Below are positions 33,528 through 43,323 of a stretch of 64,000 nucleotides of DNA, one piece after another; position 1 is the first letter of the stretch; the number at the start of each line of letters is the position of its first letter. This DNA comes from Flavobacteriaceae bacterium (GTDB taxonomy: Bacteria > Bacteroidota > Bacteroidia > Flavobacteriales > Flavobacteriaceae): NCBI GenBank assembly GCA_002862805.1, contig PKEA01000098.1, forward strand, positions 1 through 64,000, given 5' to 3'. Both the position numbers and the translations under genes were made by a program. A model generated the notes under the pieces. It ran no database searches and was not told the DNA's origin. It saw only the letters and a program-made list of their open reading frames with translations.

Positions 33528-34304
33528 ATGTCAGTAAAAGCAAAAAAACACTTAGGCCAACATTTTCTAACAGATGAAAGTATTGCCGAAAAAATTGCCG
33601 ATTCAATTTCACTAGATAATTATTCTAAAGTTTTAGAAATTGGACCTGGAATGGGTGTGCTTACTAAATATTTATTAGAAAAACCTACAGATACTTTTGT
33701 AATTGAAATTGATACCGAATCTGTTGAATATTTAGAACAAAATTATTCAAAATTAAAGGGTAAAATTATATCTAAAGATTTTTTAAAGTACAATTTAAAT
33801 GAAGTTTTTAATGGAGAATCATTTGCAATCATTGGAAACTTTCCATATAATATTTCTACACAAATTGTTTTTAAAGCTTTGGAAATGAGAAATCAAGTGC
33901 CAGAATTTGCTGGAATGTTTCAAAAAGAAGTAGCGCAACGTATTTGTGAGAAAAAAGGAAGTAAAGTCTACGGAATTTTATCTGTTTTGACACAAGCGTT
34001 TTACGAAGCAGAATATTTATTTACGGTTCCACCAGATGTTTTTGATCCACCACCAAAAGTAGATTCGGGAGTTTTACGATTAAAAAGAAAAGAAGATTTT
34101 AGTTTGCCTTGCGACGAAAAATTATTTTTTAGGGTGGTAAAAACAGCTTTTCAACAAAGACGAAAAACATTAAGAAATAGTTTAAAAACCTTTGATTTTT
34201 CGGATAGTTTAAAAGAAGACATTATCTTTGATCTTCGACCAGAGCAACTTTCTGTTGAAAGTTTTATTGAATTAACACAAAAAATAGAAGCCGATGGAGT
34301 TTAA
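33528..34304 (+). CDS. rsmA: 16S rRNA (adenine1518/1519-N6)-dimethyltransferase
   Basis: The enzyme (KsgA) dimethylates two adenosines in helix 45 of 16S rRNA late in small-subunit assembly. The 258-residue protein has the N-terminal [14 protein letters not shown] motif [12 protein letters not shown], acidic EIDTE, and the catalytic NFPYNIST (usually NLPYN). Phe in place of Leu is a conservative variant. It overlaps mgtE by 11 bp. Confidence 0.96.
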   Translation: MSVKAKKHLGQHFLTDESIAEKIADSISLDNYSKVLEIGPGMGVLTKYLLEKPTDTFVIEIDTESVEYLEQNYSKLKGKIISKDFLKYNLNEVFNGESFAIIGNFPYNISTQIVFKALEMRNQVPEFAGMFQKEVAQRICEKKGSKVYGILSVLTQAFYEAEYLFTVPPDVFDPPPKVDSGVLRLKRKEDFSLPCDEKLFFRVVKTAFQQRRKTLRNSLKTFDFSDSLKEDIIFDLRPEQLSVESFIELTQKIEADGV

Positions 34305-35646
34305 AATCAGCAAAGAATTTATTGCTCAAATAGAGCAACTTATTAGTGAAAATAAAGAACAAGAACTACAAAGTTTACTTCTTGACGTTCACTTTGCTGA
34401 TATTGCCGAAATTATGGACGAGCTTGATAGTCATGAAGCGAGTTATATTTTCAATGCGTTAGATTCTGAAATAACTGCTGAAATTCTATTAGAATTAGAC
34501 GAAGATGTTCGTGAAAAAATTCTTAAAAAACTTTCACCAAAAGAAATTGCTGAAGAGCTTGACGAATTAAGTACTGATGATGCTGCCGATATTATTGCCG
34601 AACTTCCCCAAGAAAGAAAGCAACAAGTAATTTCTGAATTAGAAGATGTAGAACATGCCAAAGATATTGTTGATCTTCTTCGTTATGATGAAGACTCTGC
34701 GGGTGGTTTAATGGCAAAAGAGTTAGTTAGAGTTAATGAAAACTGGAACGTGCTTACTTGTGTTAAAGAAATGCGCGCTCAAGCTGAAAATGTAACCAGA
34801 GTTCATTCTATTTATGTGGTTGATGATGAAAATAGACTAAAAGGAAGACTTTCTCTTAAAGATTTATTGACGACTTCTACAAAAACCATGATTAGTGATG
34901 TTTATATTCCTAAAGTAGATTATGTAAGAGTTGATACTGAAAATGTTGAAGTTGCCCGAATTATGCAAAAATATGATTTGGAAGCCATTCCTGTTGTAGA
35001 TGAATTAGGAAGATTAGTAGGTAGAATTACAATTGATGATATTGTTGATGTAATTAAAGAAGAAGCAGACAAAGATTATCAATTAGCCGCTGGTATTTCG
35101 CATGATGTTGAAGCAGATGATAGTATTCTCGAATTAACAAAAGCGCGTTTGCCATGGTTAGTTTTGGCTCTTTTTGGAGGCTTTATATCTGTAAAATTAC
35201 TTGGACTATTTGATGGAGCAATGAAAGAACATGCAGAACTATTCTTTTTTACGCCACTTATTGCTGCAATGGCAGGTAATGTTGGAGTGCAATCTTCTGC
35301 AATTATAGTTCAAGGTTTAGCTAATGATACACTTTCGGGTTCTTTATGGACTCGATTATTAAAAGAATTTTCATTAAGTTTGTTTAACGGATTAATATTA
35401 AGTTTCATTTTGTTTTTAGGATGTTACTTTTTGTTAGACGAAGCTCTTCCGTTAGCATTAACTGTTACAGCAGCATTATTGTCGGTAATTGTAACCGCAT
35501 CTTTTCTTGGAACTTTTATTCCAATAACTTTAAATAAATACGGTATCGACCCTGCACTTGCAACTGGGCCATTTATAACTACAAGTAACGATATTTGCGG
35601 AATTCTAATTTATTTTTCAATAGCTAAGGCTATTTTAGGATTTTAA
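34294..35646 (+). CDS. mgtE: Magnesium transporter MgtE
   Basis: This 450-residue channel protein imports Mg2+. It has the N-terminal superhelical MgtE-N domain, a tandem CBS pair (about residues 130-255, for example [15 protein letters not shown] and [17 protein letters not shown]), a connecting helix and five membrane helices with the selectivity segment GNVGVQSS. The C-terminus carries the conserved TSNDICG. The CBS and N domains close the pore when Mg2+ is plentiful. It is the last gene of its operon. Confidence 0.95.
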   Translation: MEFKISKEFIAQIEQLISENKEQELQSLLLDVHFADIAEIMDELDSHEASYIFNALDSEITAEILLELDEDVREKILKKLSPKEIAEELDELSTDDAADIIAELPQERKQQVISELEDVEHAKDIVDLLRYDEDSAGGLMAKELVRVNENWNVLTCVKEMRAQAENVTRVHSIYVVDDENRLKGRLSLKDLLTTSTKTMISDVYIPKVDYVRVDTENVEVARIMQKYDLEAIPVVDELGRLVGRITIDDIVDVIKEEADKDYQLAAGISHDVEADDSILELTKARLPWLVLALFGGFISVKLLGLFDGAMKEHAELFFFTPLIAAMAGNVGVQSSAIIVQGLANDTLSGSLWTRLLKEFSLSLFNGLILSFILFLGCYFLLDEALPLALTVTAALLSVIVTASFLGTFIPITLNKYGIDPALATGPFITTSNDICGILIYFSIAKAILGF

Positions 35647-35649
35647 ATA

Positions 35650-35685
35650 AAAAAAACCGAAACATAAGTTCCGGTTTTATATTTT
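35650..35685. terminator. Bidirectional terminator, mgtE and small-RNA module 3
   Basis: AAAACCG near 35653-35659 pairs with CGGTTTT at 35672-35678, with four further inner pairs. A-run before and T-rich sequence after allow termination in both directions. Confidence 0.8.
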
Positions 35686-35715
35686 TTCGATTAGAAAAAA
35701 TTACTGCTATTAACC
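35650..35715 (-). ncRNA. Putative small RNA, module 3 (minus strand)
   Basis: On the minus strand a TATCTTTA box (plus 35720-35727) is followed after 4 nt by the same 26-nt block as modules 1 and 2 (plus 35690-35715), then an AT linker and a terminator hairpin (AAAACCG against CGGTTTT, extended by GAAC/GTTT) with a T-run. The hairpin also terminates mgtE from the other side. No ORF is present. The match in order and spacing to two distant modules is the evidence for a family. Confidence 0.6.
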
Positions 35716-35719
35716 TAGG

Positions 35720-35727
35720 TAAAGATA
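35720..35727 (-). promoter_or_regulatory. -7 box of small-RNA module 3
   Basis: TAAAGATA on the plus strand reads TATCTTTA on the minus strand, 4 nt before the conserved block, the same spacing as at 14154 and 14288. Confidence 0.55.
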
Positions 35728-35836
35728 CATTGAACAAGTAGTTTTTAGGTGTATTAAAAATGTAATTTTTGTTAATTTTTTTTTCGTTTAGTTAACTTAA
35801 ATTTATCAGTATATTTATATTATTAATAATAAAAGT

Positions 35837-37198
35837 ATGATTTCAAAATCAATTAAAATCCTTCACATAGACAGCAATAGTCCATTGTTGTTAGATCAAT
35901 TGCAAAAACTTGGCTTTCATAACGAAGAAGACTTTACTTCTTCAAAAGAAGAAATTGAAAATAAAATTCATAAGTATAACGGAATAGTTATTCGAAGTCG
36001 ATTTAAAATAGATAAAACGTTTATTGATAAAGCAATGAATCTTCAGTTTATTGCTAGAGTAGGAGCTGGTTTAGAAAGTATTGATTGTGAATATGCTGAA
36101 AGTAAAAATATTCAACTTATTGCTGCTCCAGAAGGAAACAGAAATGCTGTTGGTGAACATGCTTTAGGAATGATTTTGTCACTATTTAATAATCTAAACA
36201 AAGCAAATACCGAAGTTAAAAACGGGCAATGGAATCGAGAAACTAATCGTGGACATGAATTAGATGGTAAAACGGTTGGTATCATCGGTTACGGAAATAT
36301 GGGAAAAGCTTTTGCGAAAAAACTGCGCGGTTTTGATGTAAATGTTTTGTGTTATGATATTAAAAACGCTGTTGGTGATGCTAATGCAAAGCAAGTTTCT
36401 CTAGAAGAATTACAAGAAAAAACAGATGTTTTAAGTTTACATATTCCATGGACGCCTGAAACGGATAAATTAATCAATTCTAATTTTATTTCGGCTTTCA
36501 AAAAACCTATTTGGTTGATTAATACTGCAAGAGGTAAAAGTGTTGTCACTTCTGATTTAGTAAAAGCTTTAAAATCAGGTAAAATACTTGGAGCTGGATT
36601 AGATGTTTTGGAATATGAAAAACTTTCATTTGAAAATTTATTTGATGAAGAAAGTAAAAACGAAAGTTTTGAATATTTGCGTAAAGCGGAAAATGTTTTG
36701 TTAACACCACATATTGGCGGTTGGACATATGAAAGCCATGAAAAATTAGCGCAAACAATTGTAGATAAAATAAAAGCTTTTTATGTAAAAGAGGAAGTTT
36801 TAGATGTTGTTGAAAAACGCGTAACTGGCTTAGGAGGATTCTTCTTTAAAACCGAAAATCCAACAGAATTAAGAAATTGGTACAAAAAGCACTTGGGTTT
36901 AAATACCGATGATTATGGTTGTACTTTTTGGTGGAAAAATGAAAATGGAGACGATTGTTCTACGCAATGGAGTCCTTTTAAAGAGGATACGAATTACTTC
37001 GAACCATCAAAAAAAGAGTTTATGCAAAATTTTAGAGTCGCTGATTTAGAAGGGCTTTTAAAAAAATTATCTGAAGAAAATGTAACAATTATAGGTGAAA
37101 TGGAGACTTATGATTATGGTAAGTTTGGTTGGATTTTAGATGTAGAAGGAAATAAAATTGAACTTTGGGAACCAATAGACAGTATATTTAAAAACTAA
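35837..37198 (+). CDS. D-2-hydroxyacid dehydrogenase fused to a VOC (glyoxalase-like) domain
   Basis: Residues 1-315 are a D-2-hydroxyacid dehydrogenase like SerA: VGAGLESIDCEYAE, the NAD site GIIGYGNMGKAFAKKL, the catalytic Arg in NTARGK and the His in TPHIGG. Residues about 330-453 are a VOC domain: GLGGFFFKTENPTELRNWY ... GWILDVEGNKIELWEP. In relatives the VOC protein typically starts at an ATG before EKRVTG; here that position is a Val codon, so the two reading frames are joined directly. The oxidoreductase may act in serine synthesis, but the substrate is not certain; the VOC part has no assigned role. Confidence 0.85.
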   Translation: MISKSIKILHIDSNSPLLLDQLQKLGFHNEEDFTSSKEEIENKIHKYNGIVIRSRFKIDKTFIDKAMNLQFIARVGAGLESIDCEYAESKNIQLIAAPEGNRNAVGEHALGMILSLFNNLNKANTEVKNGQWNRETNRGHELDGKTVGIIGYGNMGKAFAKKLRGFDVNVLCYDIKNAVGDANAKQVSLEELQEKTDVLSLHIPWTPETDKLINSNFISAFKKPIWLINTARGKSVVTSDLVKALKSGKILGAGLDVLEYEKLSFENLFDEESKNESFEYLRKAENVLLTPHIGGWTYESHEKLAQTIVDKIKAFYVKEEVLDVVEKRVTGLGGFFFKTENPTELRNWYKKHLGLNTDDYGCTFWWKNENGDDCSTQWSPFKEDTNYFEPSKKEFMQNFRVADLEGLLKKLSEENVTIIGEMETYDYGKFGWILDVEGNKIELWEPIDSIFKN

Positions 37199-37210
37199 AA
37201 ATAATATAGT

Positions 37211-37594
37211 ATGGAAATGACAAAACCTAGTGAAGATTGGAACAGGCCTCAAAATAACATTCCTTATTTTAAAGTAGATCCGCTAGTTGTGTTAATACTT
37301 GGAATAATTACTTGTGGACTGTATTTAATTTATTGGAACCTTAAAATGGCTGAAGTTTTAAATGCGGTTAATGAGAAAGAAGTTATTTCACCAACTATTG
37401 CAATTGTAACAGGTTGTTGTGGTTTAAGTATGTTTTTTTATTGGCTTGTAGGTAGAGACGGACTTCCAAAAGTATATCAATTAACAGGTCAGCCAAATAA
37501 GGATGATTCTATGATGCTTTTAATTTTAGGATTCTTTTTTCCTATGATTACAGCTATGATTGTTCAATCGGAAGTTAATAAATTATACAATTAA
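37211..37594 (+). CDS. DUF4234-like membrane protein
   Basis: The 127-residue protein shows the DUF4234 pattern, with LGIITCGLYLIYWNLKMAE followed by more hydrophobic helices (three in all). Function unknown. It lies 12 bp after the dehydrogenase-VOC gene and overlaps the following DUF2752 gene, suggesting an operon of the three. Confidence 0.75.
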   Translation: MEMTKPSEDWNRPQNNIPYFKVDPLVVLILGIITCGLYLIYWNLKMAEVLNAVNEKEVISPTIAIVTGCCGLSMFFYWLVGRDGLPKVYQLTGQPNKDDSMMLLILGFFFPMITAMIVQSEVNKLYN

Positions 37595-38033
37595 TACGTT
37601 TCAAAAAAATAGAATTATAGGAATAATTAGTGCAATTTGCGTGCTGATTATTCCTTTTTTAATTTATTATAATGATTCAAGTAATTTAGAAAACGAACAG
37701 TCTTTTTGCCCTTTTAAAATGGCTACTGGCTTTCCTTGTCCTGGTTGTGGAATTACAAAATCTATGGTCTTTTTTTATGATGGTAATATTTATAAAAGTT
37801 TATATTATCATTTGTTTGGACCTTTTGTAGTTATAGTTTGTTTTTTTTTATTGGTAAAATTTTCAATCGAATTTTTCAAGAACAAAGAACTTTTTACTAT
37901 TTCTTATCAAAACAAAAAAAATATGGCTTACATTATTGCAGCCATACTTATTTTATATCATTTTGTTAGATTGATTTATTTTGTTTCAACAAATGAATAT
38001 GCTGATATTTTAAAAGAATCGATTTGGATGTAA
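37560..38033 (+). CDS. DUF2752 family membrane protein
   Basis: The protein of up to 157 residues has the DUF2752 signature FCPFKMATGFPCPGCGITKS (four Cys) followed by a helix with FFYDGNIYKSLYYH, plus three or four membrane helices. The start is uncertain: TTG at 37560 overlaps the upstream gene by 35 bp and no later ATG fits well. The family often occurs next to DUF4234 proteins. Function unknown. Confidence 0.8.
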   Translation: MFNRKLINYTINTFQKNRIIGIISAICVLIIPFLIYYNDSSNLENEQSFCPFKMATGFPCPGCGITKSMVFFYDGNIYKSLYYHLFGPFVVIVCFFLLVKFSIEFFKNKELFTISYQNKKNMAYIIAAILILYHFVRLIYFVSTNEYADILKESIWM

Positions 38034-39827
38034 CTATCCTTTATCTTTTTTCTCTAATTCAGCCTGAAATTCTTCCATAACAGGTTTCATGGTGCTTTCT
38101 GGGATGTCAGATATTTTAATATACATTAATCCATCTACGGCATTATTAAATAAAGGATCTACATTAAAAGCAACAACTCTTGCATTTTGCTTAATATACT
38201 TTTTAATTAAAACAGGAAGTCTTAGGTTTCCAGGTTCAACTTCATCAATTATTTTATCAAATTTATTTAAGTCAGATTCAGTTTCATTGAATACGAAATC
38301 TTTATCCGCATCTTTTAATTGAACTTTAAACTCTTTTTTAGGATGAACATATTGCGCTATATAAGGGTCGTAATAATGAGATTTCATAAATTCAATCATA
38401 AGTGATTTTGAAAACTCAGAAAACTGATTACTAATGCTTACACCGCCAATTAAAAATTTATGTTCTGGGTAACGCAATGTGGTATGAACAATACCTTTCC
38501 ATAAGAGGAATAATGGCATTGGTTTTTGTTGGTATTCACTAATGATAAAAGCTCTCCCCATTTCAATAGATTTGCTCATCATGTCAAAAAGTTCAGGCTC
38601 AAACCTAAACAATTCTTGTAAATAAAACCCGTTAATTCCATGAGATGCATATATATGAGAACCAAGTCCCATTCTATAAGCTCCAGCTATTTGCTGCGCA
38701 TCTTCATCCCATAAAAACATGTGATGGTAATATTTGTCAAATTTATCTAAGTCTAAAGATTCATTAGTACCTTCTCCAACTTCTCTAAACGTAATTTCGC
38801 GTAAACGCCCAATCTCGTGTAAAATATTTGGAATTTTATCTGCAGTAACTAAGTACACTTCATAGTTTTTACTTTGTAATAAGCGACAATCCGTTTCTTT
38901 AAGTAATGCAACTTCTTCTAAAATATTTTCATGATTAGCAGATTTTGCAATTTGCTTTGGAGTCTTAGTTGTTTTTAATAACGAAAAAGTTCTAAATTTT
39001 GACTCTTCTTCATATGCATTTGAAAGCATGTAGGTTTTTTTACGAAGAAAATCGCCATATTCAGTAATATTTTCTATTTCGTTTTGTTCATTTACCGATA
39101 TAGGCTTTCCTATTCGAACTTTAATTACTCTGTCTTTTTGTGTGAGTAATTCACTAGGTAATTTAGCTGTTCTTAAAGTTTCATTCAAATTGGATAAAAA
39201 GTAAAAAAGTTTACTGTTTTTTGCATGAAAATAAATTGGAACAACTGGTACTTTTGCTTTTTTAATGATTTTAATTGCGCCTTCTTCCCACGGTTTGTCA
39301 ACTACTAACTTTCCGTCTTTATAGGTAGAAACTTCTCCAGCAGGAAACATTCCTAATGGTTTTCCGTCGCTTAAATGTCTTAGTGTTTCTTTAATTCCTA
39401 CAACGCTAGATTTTGCGTCCTTATGATTTTCAAAAGGATTTACGGGCATAATGTAGGGCTTCATAGGCTCTATTCTATGTAATAAGAAATTGGCAATGAT
39501 TTTAAAATCAGGCTCTTGTTCTAACATTAATTTTAAAAGCAAAATACCATCAATACCACCTAGCGGATGATTTGAAACGGTAATGTATGCTCCGTCTTTA
39601 GGCAATCTTTTTAAATCCTCTTCTGGAATTTCAAATTTTATTTGAAACTCATCAAGTATAGCATTTAAAAACTCAATGTCTTTTAAATGCTTATTTCTAT
39701 TGTATATTTTATTAAGAGTAGAAATCTTTAAAACCTTCATCAGTAGCCAACCCGAAAAAGTTCCAAAAATCCCATATTTATCTGTATTTATAGCTTTTGC
39801 TACTTCTTTGGCAGTAACTAATCCCAT
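38034..39827 (-). CDS. olsF: Bifunctional acyltransferase OlsF-like (ornithine lipid synthesis)
   Basis: The N-terminal half is a PlsC-type lysophospholipid O-acyltransferase with VSNHPLGGIDG and FPAGEVSTY. The C-terminal half is a GNAT-like N-acyltransferase (OlsB type) with ITFREVGEGT, YRMGLG and FYLQELFRF. One protein of 597 residues with both activities matches OlsF, described in Serratia and in Flavobacterium johnsoniae, which makes ornithine or related aminolipids. These phosphorus-free lipids matter under phosphate limitation. It stands alone with its own -7 box. Confidence 0.85.
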   Translation of the reverse strand: MGLVTAKEVAKAINTDKYGIFGTFSGWLLMKVLKISTLNKIYNRNKHLKDIEFLNAILDEFQIKFEIPEEDLKRLPKDGAYITVSNHPLGGIDGILLLKLMLEQEPDFKIIANFLLHRIEPMKPYIMPVNPFENHKDAKSSVVGIKETLRHLSDGKPLGMFPAGEVSTYKDGKLVVDKPWEEGAIKIIKKAKVPVVPIYFHAKNSKLFYFLSNLNETLRTAKLPSELLTQKDRVIKVRIGKPISVNEQNEIENITEYGDFLRKKTYMLSNAYEEESKFRTFSLLKTTKTPKQIAKSANHENILEEVALLKETDCRLLQSKNYEVYLVTADKIPNILHEIGRLREITFREVGEGTNESLDLDKFDKYYHHMFLWDEDAQQIAGAYRMGLGSHIYASHGINGFYLQELFRFEPELFDMMSKSIEMGRAFIISEYQQKPMPLFLLWKGIVHTTLRYPEHKFLIGGVSISNQFSEFSKSLMIEFMKSHYYDPYIAQYVHPKKEFKVQLKDADKDFVFNETESDLNKFDKIIDEVEPGNLRLPVLIKKYIKQNARVVAFNVDPLFNNAVDGLMYIKISDIPESTMKPVMEEFQAELEKKDKG

Positions 39828-39847
39828 TTAATTTAGTTTAATCAAAA

Positions 39848-39855
39848 CAAAGATA
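39848..39855 (-). promoter_or_regulatory. -7 box TATCTTTG for the OlsF-like gene
   Basis: CAAAGATA on the plus strand gives a perfect TAnnTTTG on the minus strand, 20 bp before the ATG at 39827. Confidence 0.6.
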
Positions 39856-39878
39856 ATAATTAAAGTAAAAAAATAGTT

Positions 39879-42476
39879 TTAAAATTGATATTTAAGAGAT
39901 AAGAGATAATATTTTGGAACTAAATTTATTGTTTTTTGATAAAAAGTAAAGTTGTCTACAGTTTGAATGATAAAAACATTTTCATCATTTAAATTATTTG
40001 CTATAACTTTTAACGTTAAATTAGAATTATTTGGATTAAATGATGCAATTAAGTTTAAAAAGTGATATTTTTCGTTATTAATAACATATAAACTATTCTT
40101 TATTTCAAATACAAAATTTTTGATTTCATCATAATTTAAGTTAATAAAATATTCTTTAAAATTATTCTTATTTGAAGTGTTTTGAAATGAAGATTTATTC
40201 AACATATAACTAAACCCAAAGTCAAAATTTGGAAATTTTTCAAATATTGTCGAATTACTTATTTTAAAACTTGAAGAATAATTTTTGTAATTAATAGGCG
40301 ATTCATTGGAAAGTTGTAAAGGAACTGTAGACCAATTATTATAGTTTTCAATTTTTGAAACTAAATTTATTGGTTTGATATATTTAGTTAATATAAAAGA
40401 TAAATTATATGAATTGTATTTACCCAATATAATATTTTCATTAAATAACAAATCATTATTTATGGTTGTTTTGTAGCTATATAATTTGTTTGTTCTTTTT
40501 AGTTCAGTGTTAATGTCTATCGAAAAATTTCTTTTGTCAAGGTCTAAATGATAATTTAGTAAGAGAGTGTTACTTGTTATGGCTTCAATGTTTTTTGAAC
40601 CTTTGTTAAAACTTCTATAATCTATTAAATTATTTTGTTGATTTATTAAGTAGTTTTCGGGTAATTTTTTATTTATGATATAACTTAAATTAAAACTACC
40701 TTTTTTAGGTGTTTTATAATGTAAATTATTCTGAAAACTATACAGGAAAAAATTTGAAGAATTCAAATTTGTAAAATTTGAATTTAAAACTGAATTGAAT
40801 TTCAAGTTTTTTAATAATTTTATTTTAGTGACTTGATTAAAAGAGATGATTGTTTTATTAAATTCTGCTATATTACTTTGTAAACTTTCATTTTCTAAGG
40901 TATTTATTTTAGAATTACTAATTTCTTCTTCAAAATGAAATTGTATAGTAGATGAACTTTCAAATATGGTTTTTTTGTATAAATAGCTAGATTTTATTCC
41001 GCTATAAAATAAATTGTTTTTTACTCTTTGAATAATGGTTTTGTTACTATCTACTATGAAATATTCATTAAGTTTTTCTGAAAACACTTTATTTTTCTCA
41101 TTTAACGAATTTAGACCAATATAGATATAATTTTGAAGCAGTTTGTTAAAGCCAATTTTGTAAGTATTTTCTAAATGATTAACTATGAAATTATCAGTTT
41201 GATTAATATTCTCTATGTTTTCATTAGTGTTAAAAGTAACACTGTTTTTTAATTCAGTAGGAGAAAAATTAAATTTTAGATAATTTGTAAAATAACTATT
41301 ATCACTAGATAAATATTTTACTTCAATTTCTCCAAAGCTGTTTTTGTAATCCTTGTTAAATGAAGATTGCTCGGAGTTTTCAATAGTTTCATTAGGTAAA
41401 GTGTAATTTAAAATTTGATTCTGATTTTGCAATTGAGAATCATTAAAATAATTAATACTTGTTCTTATTATAGTTTTATTGCTAATTTTTGAAGTGAAAC
41501 TTAATGAATTTAATAAACCTTTATTAAAATTAATTTGTGAGGTTTGAAAAAATGAATTTTCAAACAAATTTGTATTCAATACTTTATTAGATTTTAATTC
41601 AATTTTTTCATTCATACTAAAATCCATTTGACCAAAATTACCATCTAATAAATCACTAGTATTTGAGCCTAAATTGCTGTAATCTAAAAAATAAAAACCT
41701 TTTATTTTCTTTCTTAACAAGCCTATATTGACATTTTCTTTAAATCTCTTTTCAGTTCCATAACCTGCATTGATATTTCCAAACCACACATTTTCCAAAC
41801 CTTTTTTAAGTTTTAAATTAATGGCTACTTTATTGCTGTTTGATAAAGATTTGAGAATTGGGTTGTCTTCAAAATTGTCTAAAATTTGAACTTCTTCAAG
41901 TGTGTTGGCGTCTAAATTTCGAGATAATATTTTATAATTCTGATTAAAAATATCTTCGCCTTCAACTAATAGTTTGTCAATTGTTTTTCCATGCGCTTTT
42001 ATGGTGCCATCTTTTTGTACTGTAATTCCAGGTAATTTTTTTAGAATATCTTCTACAGTTTGCTCTGTGTTATTAGAGAACGATTTTACTTTTATAAATG
42101 TTGTGTCTTGTTGTATTGTTACTTTTTGATGTTCTTCAACAAGTACTTCTTTTAGAGCTACGAAATCCTCTACCAAAGAATAATTTTTTATAAATGTACT
42201 CTTGTCAATTAAAATAGTTTCTTTTTCGGTTTTAAAACCTAAGAATGAAATTTCTAAAATGTATTTATTAGTAGCGTTATTTACTTTAATTAAATAATTT
42301 CCGTTTTCATCAGATAAAGAATAGTTTATGAAATTATCTTCTATATCTTTTAAAAGAACGGTAGCTCCAATTATGGGGTTGTTAATAGAATCAGTAATTA
42401 TTCCTTTAAGTTCTTTTTTTTGAGAAAAAACAATAGAAGAAAGCAGAAAACTTAAAATTATAAATTTATATTTCAT
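39879..42476 (-). CDS. Outer-membrane beta-barrel protein with carboxypeptidase-like N-domain (TonB-receptor type)
   Basis: The 865-residue protein has a signal peptide (FIILSFLLSSIVFSQ), a carboxypeptidase-regulatory-like domain (ELKGIITDSINNPIIGATVLL), a plug-like region (VEDILKKLPGITVQKDG; KLLVEGEDIFNQNYKI) and a long beta barrel rich in aromatic and Asn/Ser residues. The N-terminal pattern is like TonB-dependent receptors of Bacteroidetes, but the plug is short, so it may be an OMP-beta-barrel family relative. Its start lies 3 bp after the GLPGLI gene, so the pair should be co-transcribed. Confidence 0.8.
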   Translation of the reverse strand: MKYKFIILSFLLSSIVFSQKKELKGIITDSINNPIIGATVLLKDIEDNFINYSLSDENGNYLIKVNNATNKYILEISFLGFKTEKETILIDKSTFIKNYSLVEDFVALKEVLVEEHQKVTIQQDTTFIKVKSFSNNTEQTVEDILKKLPGITVQKDGTIKAHGKTIDKLLVEGEDIFNQNYKILSRNLDANTLEEVQILDNFEDNPILKSLSNSNKVAINLKLKKGLENVWFGNINAGYGTEKRFKENVNIGLLRKKIKGFYFLDYSNLGSNTSDLLDGNFGQMDFSMNEKIELKSNKVLNTNLFENSFFQTSQINFNKGLLNSLSFTSKISNKTIIRTSINYFNDSQLQNQNQILNYTLPNETIENSEQSSFNKDYKNSFGEIEVKYLSSDNSYFTNYLKFNFSPTELKNSVTFNTNENIENINQTDNFIVNHLENTYKIGFNKLLQNYIYIGLNSLNEKNKVFSEKLNEYFIVDSNKTIIQRVKNNLFYSGIKSSYLYKKTIFESSSTIQFHFEEEISNSKINTLENESLQSNIAEFNKTIISFNQVTKIKLLKNLKFNSVLNSNFTNLNSSNFFLYSFQNNLHYKTPKKGSFNLSYIINKKLPENYLINQQNNLIDYRSFNKGSKNIEAITSNTLLLNYHLDLDKRNFSIDINTELKRTNKLYSYKTTINNDLLFNENIILGKYNSYNLSFILTKYIKPINLVSKIENYNNWSTVPLQLSNESPINYKNYSSSFKISNSTIFEKFPNFDFGFSYMLNKSSFQNTSNKNNFKEYFINLNYDEIKNFVFEIKNSLYVINNEKYHFLNLIASFNPNNSNLTLKVIANNLNDENVFIIQTVDNFTFYQKTINLVPKYYLLSLKYQF

Positions 42477-42479
42477 GTA

Positions 42480-43280
42480 TTATTTTATTTCTTCCATAAA
42501 AAGTTCCAAAATTGTAGGCATTTCACTTCTTTTAGGTATATAAGTGTTGTGTTTTTTTGCAGTTAATACACTATCTTCATATACTTTGTCAATATATTTC
42601 ACCAATTTTTTTCCAAATTCTTCAATGGTTATAAAATGAGTGTATTTCTCTTTTAAAGGAACTCTTAAATTATTTACTTTCTGCTTATTGTTTGTAGGGT
42701 ATTCAATACTTTTAAAATACCAATATAAATTTTTATCTGTATCATAAGCTTCTAAAATTAAACCAGGTAAACCGTTTAGTTTCCATGGACCATAACTAAC
42801 AGGAATAGCAAAGGTAAACCAAACTGTATAATCTCTACCCCTAAAAAACATCGTAGCTTTTGTACAAGTGTATTTTCCAATTTTTTTCGTTTCTTTATGA
42901 ATTTTCCAATTATGTTTTGTGGCATTTTCTTTTACATAATATACCTCGTCATAATTAAAACTTGAGTAAATTACATTACTTTTTTTATAAAATACAACCT
43001 GATCACCTAAGGCGCTACTTTTTAAACCATTATTAATAATGTTTTTGCCATTTTTTTCAGTATTTTTTTGGGTATTTAGGTTTTCTGTTTTTTCTAAACT
43101 ATCTTTTGCAGTAACATAATACGATTGCTCTTTATTAAAAGTCATATAAGCATTGTAGTCTAATCCATTTCCATTACCGGTAGCCATGGCGTCTACAAAC
43201 CCATAATAAACAATTCCTTTATTTTCTTGTGAAAATAAATAAACAGGAACTAGTAAAAACAAAATAAAATATTTTTTCAT
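42480..43280 (-). CDS. GLPGLI family protein
   Basis: The exported protein (266 residues; signal YFILFLLVPVYLFSQ) carries the defining motif NGLPGLILEAYD after IPVSYGPWKL. GLPGLI proteins are common in Bacteroidetes, often beside outer-membrane receptors or small exported peptides, as here, and their function is not known. It has the usual beta-rich body with KIGKYTCTKA. Confidence 0.88.
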   Translation of the reverse strand: MKKYFILFLLVPVYLFSQENKGIVYYGFVDAMATGNGNGLDYNAYMTFNKEQSYYVTAKDSLEKTENLNTQKNTEKNGKNIINNGLKSSALGDQVVFYKKSNVIYSSFNYDEVYYVKENATKHNWKIHKETKKIGKYTCTKATMFFRGRDYTVWFTFAIPVSYGPWKLNGLPGLILEAYDTDKNLYWYFKSIEYPTNNKQKVNNLRVPLKEKYTHFITIEEFGKKLVKYIDKVYEDSVLTAKKHNTYIPKRSEMPTILELFMEEIK

Positions 43281-43323
43281 AATGATTATTTCTGGTGTTA
43301 AAACTTTTTGCTGATTGTTTTAT

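Noticed and set aside
39879-42476. Classic SusC-type polysaccharide receptor with SusD partner
   Set aside because: No SusD-like lipoprotein is nearby and the plug region is short; the neighbours are GLPGLI and a small peptide instead.
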